Source of the DNA: Flavobacterium poyangense
GTDB taxonomy: Bacteria > Bacteroidota > Bacteroidia > Flavobacteriales > Flavobacteriaceae
Direction: 5' to 3'
DNA: 64,000 nt
Assembly (NCBI RefSeq): GCF_011751075.1
Contig: NZ_JAALLN010000004.1
Span: 62,001 to 126,000, forward strand
Part shown: in pieces, positions 43,620 through 55,500 of the stretch
Position numbering within the stretch: the stretch's first letter is position 1
Layout of the letters: each line of letters starts with the position of its first letter
Program-made: the position numbers and the translations under genes
The notes under the pieces: model-generated
What the model was told of the DNA's origin: nothing
Seen by the model: the letters and a program-made list of their open reading frames with translations, nothing else
Databases searched by the model: none

Positions 43620-45551
43620 CTACATTTTAATAATAATAAACTCAGATCGTCTGTTGAGTTGATGTTGTTCTTCGGTACAAGGAACGCCATTTTTACAGTT
43701 ATTGATTAGTTTTGTTTCGCCATAACCAATAGCACTTTGTATTCGTTCTGCGACTATTCCTTGCGAGATTATATAGTCTCTTGACGATTTTGCTCTTTTA
43801 TCTGAAAGCACAAGATTGTAATTATCTCTGGCTCTCGAATCGGTGTGGGATTCTATTTTGATTACCATATCCGGATATTCATTCATCAATAAAACCACTT
43901 TATTTAACTCAATAGCAGCGTCATTTCTAATATTGGATTTGTCTAAATCAAAGAAAATAATGCCGATTTTTATTTTTAAAATACCATCTTCTTTTACAAT
44001 CAGTGGTGATTTTATACCTAAGTCTACTACTGTTTCTCCTGAAGTACCTTGTGTTAGAACCGGAAGTACAAGCGGAGTAAATCCTTGTTTAAATGCTTCC
44101 ACTTTGTAGCTGGTGCTACAAGCAACAGGAGTATTAAATCGATACTCCCCTAATTCATTTGATGTTGCTTCCTCCAGTTTTGCACCATCAGCTGCGTACA
44201 AAGTCACCTTTGCGTTGACTATTTTTCCGCCTGTAATTTCATTAAAAACAAAACCTTTAATCTGTTGTTTGCAAACAGGTATTCTTTCGAAAGAATAGAT
44301 ATCGTCATCGCCTTTTCCGGATTTTCTGTTGGAAGACACAAAGCCTAAATTTGTTTCTTCGTTAACGATATAAGCAAAATCATCTAAATTGCTGTTTAAT
44401 GGGGCTCCAAGATTAACGGGGCTTTCAAAAAGTCCGTCTTTTACAGGGCTTTCAAAAACATCAAGTCCGCCTAAACCTAAATGTCCGTCACTGGCAAAAT
44501 ACAAAGTTTTATCTGTAATAAACGGAAACATTTCTCTTCCCATTGTATTGATTTTATCCCCTACATTTTTGGGCTGTGAAAATTTATTATCTCCTAAAAT
44601 ATCGACCACAAAAATATCTGTAGAACCAATGGAACCGGGCATATCTGAAATAAAGTAGAGTTTTTTTCCATCTTTGCTTACACTCGGTTGTCCAACTGAA
44701 TATTCGTCACTGTTGAAAGGAACTTCCCGTATGTTTTCCCAACTCGTTTTATCGTCTTTTGTTATGGCAGTAGCCGAATACAATTTTAGATTATTGGTTC
44801 CTTTTCCATCTCTTCTCAGTTTTCCGTTGTAATTATTTCGGGTGAAATAAATGGTATTTTCATCTGGCGAGAAAGAAACACAGGCTTCATGATACTGGCT
44901 ATGAAGTGCATTTGAAAATCTTCTGATACGGGTCACATCAGATTGTGAAGGACTAATTTTTCCCAATTGAAGACTCAAAAACGGCTGATCGTTCCAGGCA
45001 TATCTTCTTGTGGCAGCGTAAGAAGAATCTATAGAAGTAGCATAAATAAGCTGACCTTTATAAAACATAGGGCCAAAATCTGAGTACGAAGAATTAATCG
45101 ATAAATTTTGAAGTGTAAACTGAGGTTCGATGCTCATAATTTTTTCGATTGTGTTTTCTTTCAGTGAAAAATTTTGCTTTCTGGCATCTGTAACCTCTGC
45201 TTTTTTGCTAAAATTTTTCAACCACTTTTTGGCTAAATCGTAGTTTTGAATTCCTTCTAAAGTTTGGGCATAACGAAAAATATACTCAGCTGAAACTTCA
45301 TTTGGATATTCTGCAATCAGCAGTTGGTATTTTTCATTTGCCTGCTTCATATCTGTATTAAAATAATACGAATCTCCGGCTCTCTGTAAGGTTTCCATAG
45401 AACGATCTCCTTTTTGTATGGCATACTCATAAGCCTTAGCTGCCTCGAGATACCACATTTTATCAAAAAGAGCATCAGCAGTTTTGTTTTTGGTCTGCGA
45501 AAAGCCGGCCATTACTATAAATAATCCGATTAGCGTAATTATTTTTTTCAT
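43620..45551 (-). CDS. OmpA-family protein with TPR and PD40 repeats (T9SS accessory)
   Basis: A 643-residue outer-membrane-associated protein with signal peptide (IITLIGLFIVMAGFSQT). In order: TPR-like helices (to about 140); PD40/WD40-like propeller blades, for instance GQPSVSKDGKKLYFISDMPGS; a CarboxypepD-like domain (IKGFVFNEITGGKIVNAKV); and OmpA C-terminal peptidoglycan-binding domain (FFDLDKSNIRNDAA, IESHTDSRARDNYNLVLSDKRA). This architecture is the usual partner of PorP/SprF and large gliding adhesins. The PorP gene is 11 bp upstream; both are downstream of the 14-kb adhesin gene in one operon. A copy of its 3' end lies at 41.8 kb. Confidence 0.9.
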   Translation of the reverse strand: MKKIITLIGLFIVMAGFSQTKNKTADALFDKMWYLEAAKAYEYAIQKGDRSMETLQRAGDSYYFNTDMKQANEKYQLLIAEYPNEVSAEYIFRYAQTLEGIQNYDLAKKWLKNFSKKAEVTDARKQNFSLKENTIEKIMSIEPQFTLQNLSINSSYSDFGPMFYKGQLIYATSIDSSYAATRRYAWNDQPFLSLQLGKISPSQSDVTRIRRFSNALHSQYHEACVSFSPDENTIYFTRNNYNGKLRRDGKGTNNLKLYSATAITKDDKTSWENIREVPFNSDEYSVGQPSVSKDGKKLYFISDMPGSIGSTDIFVVDILGDNKFSQPKNVGDKINTMGREMFPFITDKTLYFASDGHLGLGGLDVFESPVKDGLFESPVNLGAPLNSNLDDFAYIVNEETNLGFVSSNRKSGKGDDDIYSFERIPVCKQQIKGFVFNEITGGKIVNAKVTLYAADGAKLEEATSNELGEYRFNTPVACSTSYKVEAFKQGFTPLVLPVLTQGTSGETVVDLGIKSPLIVKEDGILKIKIGIIFFDLDKSNIRNDAAIELNKVVLLMNEYPDMVIKIESHTDSRARDNYNLVLSDKRAKSSRDYIISQGIVAERIQSAIGYGETKLINNCKNGVPCTEEQHQLNRRSEFIIIKM

Positions 45552-45562
45552 AACTCTTTAGT

Positions 45563-46480
45563 TTAAAAAAATCTAGGCGATTTTAGTCCTTTCTCTTTTG
45601 ATTTTAACTCAAAGCGCAACATTATCTCATGACTTCCCGATGAAAATTTCTGAAGTTCGGTTGTCGTATAATCATAGGTATAACCAACTAATAGCTGAGG
45701 TGTTATCTGGAAACCTGCCAACGCACTAAACGAATCTCCGGTGCGGTAAGAAGCACCTAGTCTAAATTTATCATTAAACATAAAATTGGCTGATAAATCT
45801 ACAATGACCGGTGCGCCGGAAACATACTTCGTTAGAAAAGCCGGTTTAAACTTGACACTTGGACTAAGATCAAAAACCCATCCTCCTATTAAAAACAAAT
45901 GCATCCGTTCATCCGCTAAACCTTCCTGAACATCATCATAACGCTCATCTGTTAAAAAATTAGGGACTGATAAACCCAAATAGCTTTTTTCGCTATGCAG
46001 ATAAATCCCGGCTCCAACAACGGGCAAAAACTTATTCTGAATGTTTTGTTGAAATTGGACATCATTATCTTTAAAACTTCCTTTTGACCAGTCAATATTC
46101 AGTACTCTTCCTCCTCCTTTTACTCCAAAAGAAAGTTTGTACGTATCTGAAGCTTTTATGGAATAAGAGAAATTCAAATCTACATATTGTTCTTCCGACG
46201 GGCCAATTTCATCATTTACGATTGACAATCCCAGTCCGACATTTTTTCCAACAGGGGAATCCAATGTGAAAGATTGCGTGTTTGGGGCGCCTTCCAATCC
46301 AACCCATTGTGTTCTGTATATTCCTGTAATTGTCAAATGCCCCGCAGATCCTGCATAAGCAGAATTGACACTCAATGTATTGTACATATATTGTGTGTAT
46401 TGCGGATCTTGCTGCCCATACATAAAGTTTGCGATAAGCAGCATTAGTATAGCGATAATTTGGTTATATCTTCTGACCAT
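45563..46480 (-). CDS. PorP/SprF family type IX secretion membrane protein
   Basis: A 305-residue outer-membrane beta-barrel protein of the PorP/SprF family, with a signal peptide (IIAILMLLIANFMYG) and the family start QQDPQYTQYMYNTLSVNSAYAGSAGHLTITG. Later strands include RTQWVGLEGAPNTQSF and GASYRTGDSFSALAGFQITPQLLVGYTYDYTTTEL. In F. johnsoniae SprF is needed to move the adhesin SprB to the surface; here the protein is next to a giant sorted adhesin and probably has the same role for it. Confidence 0.93.
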   Translation of the reverse strand: MVRRYNQIIAILMLLIANFMYGQQDPQYTQYMYNTLSVNSAYAGSAGHLTITGIYRTQWVGLEGAPNTQSFTLDSPVGKNVGLGLSIVNDEIGPSEEQYVDLNFSYSIKASDTYKLSFGVKGGGRVLNIDWSKGSFKDNDVQFQQNIQNKFLPVVGAGIYLHSEKSYLGLSVPNFLTDERYDDVQEGLADERMHLFLIGGWVFDLSPSVKFKPAFLTKYVSGAPVIVDLSANFMFNDKFRLGASYRTGDSFSALAGFQITPQLLVGYTYDYTTTELQKFSSGSHEIMLRFELKSKEKGLKSPRFF

Positions 46481-46523
46481 TGTTCAATGTTATTAGCAAT
46501 TTACTATTCCGTTTACTTTCTAC

Positions 46524-49500
46524 TTATCGTTTTAAATACAACCAGCCTGATGTTTTAGGCGTTCCGTCTCCCAGATCCAGAATATAGAAATAGGTTCCGA
46601 CCGGTAATAATTTTGAAGATCCGTCAGCCGTTCCGTCCCAGGTGTTTTTATAACCCTGCTGTGTATAAATCAGATTCCCCCATCGGTTATAAATTTCGAG
46701 TACATTTTTAGGATAGTTGGCAATACAATCTATATAGAATACATCGTTAACACCATCATCATTAGGAGAGAACTCATTGTGGACTTTTAAGCAAACAGGT
46801 TCTATTGTAGCACTGCTTTGATTATTGGAAGCATTAGTATCGATCTGATCTAAAGCAATCAATTTTGCAGTGTTTGTATAGTCCTTAACATCAAGTACTT
46901 TTACTTTTAAGGTTAAAGTCTGAACCGAATTAACGTCAACAGCAGGTATTTTCCATATTCCTGTTTTTGAATCAAAAGTCCCTGAACTTGTCGCTGCCGA
47001 TACAAATTGGTAACCGGTAGGTAAAATATCCTGTACTTCTACATTTGTGGCTTTTAAACTTCCGATATTATCAGCTGTAATGGTAAAGTTGATCAACGCG
47101 TCAATTGAAGGATCGATCGCATCCACAGTTTTTATAATCGCGATATCCGTTTTTGGTGTTTCGATAGCGGCATTGTCTTCATCGTCTTCACTTTGATCGC
47201 CATCGTCATTATCAGGAGTACTGTTTGGGTCAAATTGATCACTGGCTGTAACCTGTGCCGTATTGACATAATCCGAATCTTTTAAACCATTTGGTGTTTC
47301 AACCGTTGCCTGAAACGTTAAGGTTGTTCCACTAAGCGGAATCTGCAAATTAGACCAAGTGATTCTAAAACCACTGTAAATACCTCCACCGGTTATATTA
47401 GTTATATTCGTATATCCAATTGGCAGTAAATCCTCTATGGCAACACCGGTCGCCACTACGGGACCTGCATTATTAACCTGAATGGTAAAAGTAACAACCT
47501 CACCGACATTGGCTTTTACATTACTAACCGATTTTTCCAGACTCAGGTTTGCCATTTGTACATCTACCAGAATACTATCATAATCGTCTTCTGTGGTGAT
47601 GCCATTGTTTGGTGTACTGTCAGGATCAGGTAATCCGCTTGCCGTCACTTCGGCGACGTTTAAATATTCGTTTGCGGCTCCTGTTGCCGGTTTTACGGTA
47701 GCGTTAATCAACAGGATCTGTTCGGTATTATTGAGAATTAGCCCAATATTCCATCTGCCATCTGCAAAAGTGTACGTTCCGCTGGTAGCACTATGCATCA
47801 TATAAGCAAATCCTGAAGGAAGCAAATCTTTGACCTCAACACCTGTTGCATTTCCTGGTCCGTCATTTCTAACCCTAACTTGAAAAGTAACAATATCACC
47901 CACATTTGGTTTTTGATTTCCAATAATTGTTTTTTCAACAGACAAATCTGCCATAACAATAATTGGCGTTACCGAAATACTATCGTAATCATCTTCTGTG
48001 GTGATACCATTATTTGGTGTACTGTCTGGATCAAAATCATCTGCTGCCGTTACTTCTGTAATGTTTAAGTATTCATTAGCTGCACCAGTTGGAGCATTAA
48101 CCAATACATTTATTAACAAGGTTTGACTACTGTTTGGAAGTACAATTCCTGGGTTCCAAATACCTGTTAGTCTATTGTAAGAACCCGAACTCGCATTGTA
48201 GAAAACAAAGGTATAACCGGGAGGAAGAAGGTCTTTTACTTCAACACCCGTAGCAATGTTTGGCCCTGAATTCATCAATGTAATTTGGAATGTAATCTGT
48301 GATCCTACCAAAGGAGTTAACATGTCATCGACTACCAGTTTTTCAATTGACAAATCGGCAATAGTATTAACTGGTGTCAGAATTACAGAACTTATATCGT
48401 CTTCTGTTACAACACCATTGTTTGGTGTACTATTTGGATCCGGTAAATCTGAAGAAAATACCTCAGCCGTATTGCGGTAATCTCCTGTAGTATTTACGAT
48501 TGCAGTGATCAACAAAGTTTCCGAAGCTCCACTGGCAATCGCTCCAACATCCCAGATTCCGGTTACTTCGTTATAAACACCGGAAGTAGAACTAAATACA
48601 ACATAAGTATAACCACTTGGCAACTTATCTATAACTTGTACTTTTCCGGCATCTTGCGGCCCTTTATTGTTTACTGTAATCTGAAACGTTACCGACGTAA
48701 AATATGACGGACTAGTATTACCTCCCACTATTGTTTTGGTCAATGCTAAATCAGCGGACAAACTAGTTGGTGTGACAATTACGCTTCCGTAATCGTCTTC
48801 GGTCGTTACTCCATTATTTGGGGTACTGTCCGGATCCGGCAAACTACTGGCGGTAACTTCGGCAATATTGGTGTAATTGCCTGTTGCATTTACTGTTCCG
48901 CTTATCGTTAAAGTTTCGGATTTGCCGTTCACTAATCCTCCAACATTCCAGATTCCTGTTATCGCATCATAAGTTCCGGTAGAAATACTCGAACGCGTAT
49001 ACGTAAATCCTGATGGAAGCAGATCCGTAACCTGAACACCTGTCGCATCCTGAGGGCCACTATTGGTTACAATTATATCAAAAGAAACTTCTGAGCCTAC
49101 CAGTGGTGTAGTATTTCCACCTACAATGGTTTTGGTTAAAGATAAATCGGCAGCTAAATTTGTTGGTGTTACAGTTACGCTTCCGTAATCGTCTTCGGTC
49201 GTTACTCCATTATTTGGTGTACTATCCGGATCCGGTAAACTACTGGCGGTAACTTCGGCAATATTGGTGTAATTGCCTGTTGCATTTACTGTTCCGCTTA
49301 TGGTTAAGGTCTCTGATTTTCCGTTGATTAATCCTCCAACATTCCAGATTCCTGTTATTGCATCGTAAGTTCCGGTAGAAATACTTGAACGTGTATACGT
49401 AAATCCTGATGGAAGCAGATCGGTAACCTGAACACCCGTCGCATCCTGAGGGCCACTATTAGTTACAATTATATCAAAAGAAACTTCTGAGCCCACTAGT

Positions 49501-52500
49501 GGTGTCGTATTACCTCCCACAATTGTTTTAGTCAACGATAAATCGGCAGCTAAATTAGTTGGTATTACAGTTACGCTTCCGTAATCGTCTTCGGTCGTTA
49601 CGCCATTATTTGGTGTACTATCTGGATCCGGTAAGCTGCTGGCGGTAACTTCTGCAATATTGGTGTAATTGCCTGTTGCATTTACTGTTCCACTTATCGT
49701 TAAAGTTTCTGATTTGCCGTTGATTAATCCTCCAACATTCCAGATTCCTGTTATCGCATCATACGTTCCGGTAGAAATACTCGAACGTGTATACGTAAAT
49801 CCTGATGGAAGTTGATCCGTAACCTGAACGCCTGTTGCATCCTGAGGGCCACTATTGGTCACAATTATATCAAAAGAAACTTCTGAGCCCACTAGTGGTG
49901 TCGTATTACCACCCACAATTGTTTTAGTCAACGATAAGTCGGCAGCTAAATTGGTTGGCGTAACAATTACGCTTCCGTAATCGTCTTCGGTTATGTCACC
50001 ATTATTTGGTGTACTATCCGGATCCGGTAAGCTACTGGCGGTAACTTCGGCAATATTGGTGTAATTGCCTGTTGCATTTACTGTTCCGCTTATGGTTAAG
50101 GTCTCTGATTTGCCGTTGATTAATCCTCCGACATTCCAAATTCCTGTTATCGCATCGTAAGTTCCGGTAGAAATACTTGAACGTATATACGTAAATCCTG
50201 ATGGAAGCAGATCGGTAACCTGAACACCTGTTGCATCCTGAGGACCACTATTGGTCACAATTATATCAAAAGAAACTTCTGAGCCTACCAGTGGTGTTGT
50301 ATTTCCACCTACAATTGTTTTGGTTAACGATAAATCGGCAGCTAAATTTGTTGGTGTTACAATTACGCTTCCGTAATCGTCTTCGGTCGTTACGCCATTA
50401 TTTGGTGTACTATCTGGATCCGGTAAGCTGCTGGCGGTAACTTCAGCAATATTGGTATAATCGCCAGTTGCGTTTACAGTAGCTGTTACAACCAACGTTT
50501 GTGATTGTCCATTTGGTAGTCCTCCAACATTCCAAATTCCTGTACCTGCATTATAGGTACCTGCTGAAGGAGTAGCAATAGTAAAAGTATAGCCTGTTGG
50601 AAGCAAATCGGTAACCTGAACTCCGGTTGCGTCCTGAGGGCCACTATTGGTCACAATTATTTCAAACGAAATTTGCGAACCAACTAATGGTGTTGTATTT
50701 CCTCCAACAATTGTTTTGGTTAAAGATAAATCGGCAGCTAAATTAGTTGGCGTTACAGTTACGCTTCCGTAATCGTCTTCGGTCGTTACGCCATTATTTG
50801 GTGTACTGTCCGGATCCGGTAAGCTACTGGCGGTAACTTCGGCAATATTGGTATAATTGCCAGTTGCATTTACTGTTCCGCTTATGGTTAAGGTCTCTGA
50901 TTTGCCGTTGATTAATCCTCCGACATTCCAGATTCCGGTGATGGCATCATAAGTTCCGGTAGAAATACTCGAACGCGTATACGTAAATCCTGATGGAAGC
51001 AGATCGGTAACCTGAACACCTGTTGCATCCTGAGGGCCACTATTGGTCACAATTATATCAAAAGAAACTTCTGAACCTACCAGTGGTGTGGTATTTCCAC
51101 CTACAATTGTTTTGGTTAACGATAAATCGGCAGCTAAATTAGTTGGTGTTACAGTTACGCTTCCGTAATCGTCTTCGGTTATGTCACCATTATTTGGTGT
51201 ACTGTCAGGATCCGGTAAGCTACTGGCGGTAACTTCGGCAATGTTGGTGTAATTGCCAGTTGCATTTACTGTTCCGCTGATGGTTAAGGTCTCTGATTTT
51301 CCGTTGATTAATCCTCCGACATTCCAGATTCCTGTTATCGCATCATAAGTTCCGGTAGAAATACTCGAACGTGTATACGTAAATCCTGATGGAAGCAGAT
51401 CCGTAACCTGAACACCCGTTGCATCCTGAGGGCCACTATTGGTCACAATTATATCAAAAGAAACTTCTGAACCAACCAGTGGTGTTGTATTTCCACCTAC
51501 AATTGTTTTGGTCAACGATAAATCGGCAGCTAAATTGGTTGGCGTAACAATTACGCTTCCGTAATCGTCTTCGGTTATGTCACCATTATTTGGTGTACTA
51601 TCCGGATCCGGTAAGCTACTGGCGGTAACTTCGGCAATATTGGTGTAATTGCCTGTTGCATTTACTGTTCCGCTTATGGTTAAGGTCTCTGATTTGCCGT
51701 TGATTAATCCTCCGACATTCCAGATTCCGGTGATGGCATCATAAGTTCCGGTAGAAATACTCGAACGCGTATACGTAAATCCTGATGGAAGCAGATCGGT
51801 AACCTGAACACCTGTTGCATCCTGAGGGCCACTATTGGTCACAATTATATCAAAAGAAACTTCTGAACCTACCAGTGGTGTGGTATTTCCACCTACAATT
51901 GTTTTGGTTAACGATAAATCGGCAGCTAAATTAGTTGGTGTTACAGTTACGCTTCCGTAATCGTCTTCGGTTATGTCACCATTATTTGGTGTACTGTCAG
52001 GATCCGGTAAGCTACTGGCGGTAACTTCGGCAATGTTGGTGTAATTGCCAGTTGCGTTTACAGTTGCTGTTACAACCAACGTTTGTGATTGTCCATTTGG
52101 TAGTCCTCCAACATTCCAAATTCCTGTACCTGCATTATAGGTACCTGCTGAAGGAGTAGCAATAGTAAAAGTATAGCCTGTTGGAAGCAAATCGGTAACC
52201 TGAACTCCGGTTGCGTCCTGAGGGCCACTATTGGTCACAATTATTTCAAACGAAATTTGCGAACCAACTAATGGTGTTGTATTTCCTCCAACAATTGTTT
52301 TGGTTAAAGATAAATCGGCAGACAATGTTGTCGGAGTAGTTGTAGCTGTCGCGTAATCATCTTCGGTCGTGACTCCATTGTTTGGTGTTGAATCCGGATC
52401 AGGGAGCGCACTTGCTATTATTTCAGAAACATTGGTATAATCTCCTGTACTGTTTACTGTTGCAGTAATTTTAAGTGTCTCAAAACCTAAGGCGTTAAGA

Positions 52501-55500
52501 TTTTGAATTATCCAAAGCCCCGAGGTCGGGTCATAGAATCCTGAAGTTTCAGAAGACGATACAAAAGTGTATCCCGATGGAAGCTGGTCATTTACAATAA
52601 CGCCATTCACATCTTGTGGACCATTATTAATCAACACTATTTCAAAAATAACCTGAGACCCTACTAATGGTGTTGTAATATTAACCGTTTTAATTAAAGA
52701 TAAATCAGCAGATGGTGCTATCGGTGTAGTTGTAACAGTTGCGTAATCGTCTTCAGTCGTTACTCCATTATTTGGGGTACTGTCAGGATCCGGTAAGTTA
52801 CTGGCGGTAACTTCTGCAATATTGGTGTAGTCACCCGTGGCGTTTACGGTAGCGGTTATCACTAATGTTTGTGATTGTCCGTTTGGTAGTCCTCCAACAT
52901 TCCAGATTCCTGTACCTGCATCGTATGTTCCTGCTGAAGGAGCTGCAAGAGTAAAGGTATAACCAGTAGGAAGTGAATCGGAAACCTGAACACCCGTTGC
53001 ATCCTGAGGGCCGCTATTGGTCACAATTACTTCAAACGAAATTTGTGACCCCACTAATGGCGTTGTATTTCCTCCCACAATTGTTTTAGTCAACGATAAA
53101 TCGGCAGCTAAATTTGTTGGCGTTACAATTACGCTTCCATAATCATCTTCGGTTGTTACTCCATTATTTGGGGTACTGTCAGGATCCGGTAAATCACTCG
53201 CAGTAACTTCGGCAATATTGGTGTAATCGCCTGTAGCATTTACAGTTCCGCTTATCGTTAAAGTCTCTGATTTGCCATTGATTAATCCTCCAACATTCCA
53301 GATTCCCGTCGTAGCATCATACGTTCCGGTAGAAATACTCGAACGTGTATACGTAAATCCTGACGGAAGTTGATCCCTAACCTGAACGCCCGTCGCATCC
53401 TGAGGACCACTATTGGTTACGATTATATCGAAAGAAACTTCTGAACCAATTAGTGGCGTTGTATTTCCGCCCACAATTGTTTTAGTCAACGATAAATCGG
53501 CAGCTAAATTTGTTGGCGTTACAATTACGCTTCCATAATCGTCTTCGGTTGTTACTCCATTATTTGGTGTACTGTCAGGATCCGGTAAATCACTGGCAGT
53601 AACTTCGGCAATATTGGTGTAATCGCCCGTAACATTTACGATTCCGCTTATCGTTAAAGTCTCTGATTTGCCGTTAATTAATCCTCCAACATTCCAGATT
53701 CCAGTCGTAGTATCATACGTTCCGGTAGAAATACTCGAACGTGTATACGTAAATCCTGATGGAAGTTGATCCATAACCTGAACGCCCGTTGCATCCTGAG
53801 GACCACTATTGGTTACGATTATATCGAAAGAAACTTCTGAACCAATTAGTGGCGTTGTATTTCCGCCCACAATTGTTTTAGTCAACGATAAATCGGCAGC
53901 TAAATTGGTTGGCGTTACAGTGACGCTTCCATAATCATCTTCGGTTGTTACTCCATTATTTGGGGTACTGTCAGGATCCGGTAAATCACTGGCAGTAACT
54001 TCGGCAATATTGGTGTAATCACCTGTAGCATTTACGATTCCGCTTATCGTTAAAGTCTCTGATTTTCCGTTAATTAATCCTCCAACATTCCAGATTCCCG
54101 TCGTAGCATCATATGTTCCGGTAGAAATACTCGAACGTGTATACGTAAATCCTGATGGAAGTTGATCCGTAACCTGAACACCCGTCGCATCCTGAGGACC
54201 ACTATTGGTCACAATTATATCAAAAGAAACTTCTGAACCAATTAGTGGTGTTGTATTTCCGCCCACAATTGTTTTAGTCAACGATAAATCCGCAGACTGT
54301 GCTGTAGGAGTGGTTGTAACTGTTGCGTAATCATCTTCAGTCGTTACTCCGTTATTTGGGGTACTATCGGGATCCGGTAAACTGCTCGCAGTAACTTCGG
54401 CAATATTGGTATAATCACCCGTGGCGTTTACGGTAGCGGTTATCACTAATGTTTGTGATTGTCCGTTTGGTAGTCCTCCAACATTCCAGATTCCTGTACC
54501 CGCATCGTATGTTCCTGCTGAAGGAGCTGCAAGAGTAAAGGTATAACCAGTAGGAAGTGAATCGGTAACCTGAACACCCGTCGCATCCTGGGGGCCGCTA
54601 TTGGTCACAATTACTTCAAAAGATATTTGTGAACCCACTAGTGGCGTTGTATTTCCTCCAACAATTGTTTTAGTTAAGGATAAATCGGCAGCAATTGGAA
54701 TTGGTGTCACAATTGCAGTGTCGTAATCGTCCTCTGTTGTGACTCCATTATTAGGCGTACTATCAATATCAGGCTGATCACAACTTGTCACTTCTGCAAT
54801 GTTGAGGTAATCACCTGTAGGATTTACATTTACTGTTAAAAGTAAGACTTCTGTAGTTCCGGCATTCACTACACCAACATCCCAAATACCGGAAGTCTCA
54901 TTATAAGTACCGGAAGTTGAACTAAATAAAACATAACTGTATCCTGATGGAAGCAAATCTTTTACCTGAACACCAGTTGCCGTATTTAAACTACTATTTC
55001 TTACTCTAATTTCAAAAGAAATCTGAGAACCTACCAATGGTGTTAAAGTATTATTTACAACCGTTTTCGTCAACGACAAATCTACCACATTTGGCAAAAG
55101 CGTAACGGTAGCGTCATCCTGATCGTCTTCGGTTGGAACATTATTATTTGGTGTACTGTCAGGATCCGGAAGATCACTCTTTGTAACTTCAGCCGTATTA
55201 ATATAAGTTCCTGTTGCATTCACCGTTGCATCAAAAGTAAGATTCAATAATCCTCCATTTGCTAAACTTAGGTTTTGCCACAACAAAGTACTACTGGCAG
55301 CATCATAAACACCTCCATTTGATACGGATCCCGGAACCAGTGTATATCCATTTGGAAGAACATCTTTAATGGCAACTCCCGTAGCATTTCCGGGTCCATT
55401 ATTAGTAAGAGCCAGTGTAAATGTCACCACTCCTCCCGCTGTTGAACTAATTGGAGTAACCGTTTTGGCTAATTCTAAATCAGCATTTTGCAAGGTAACA

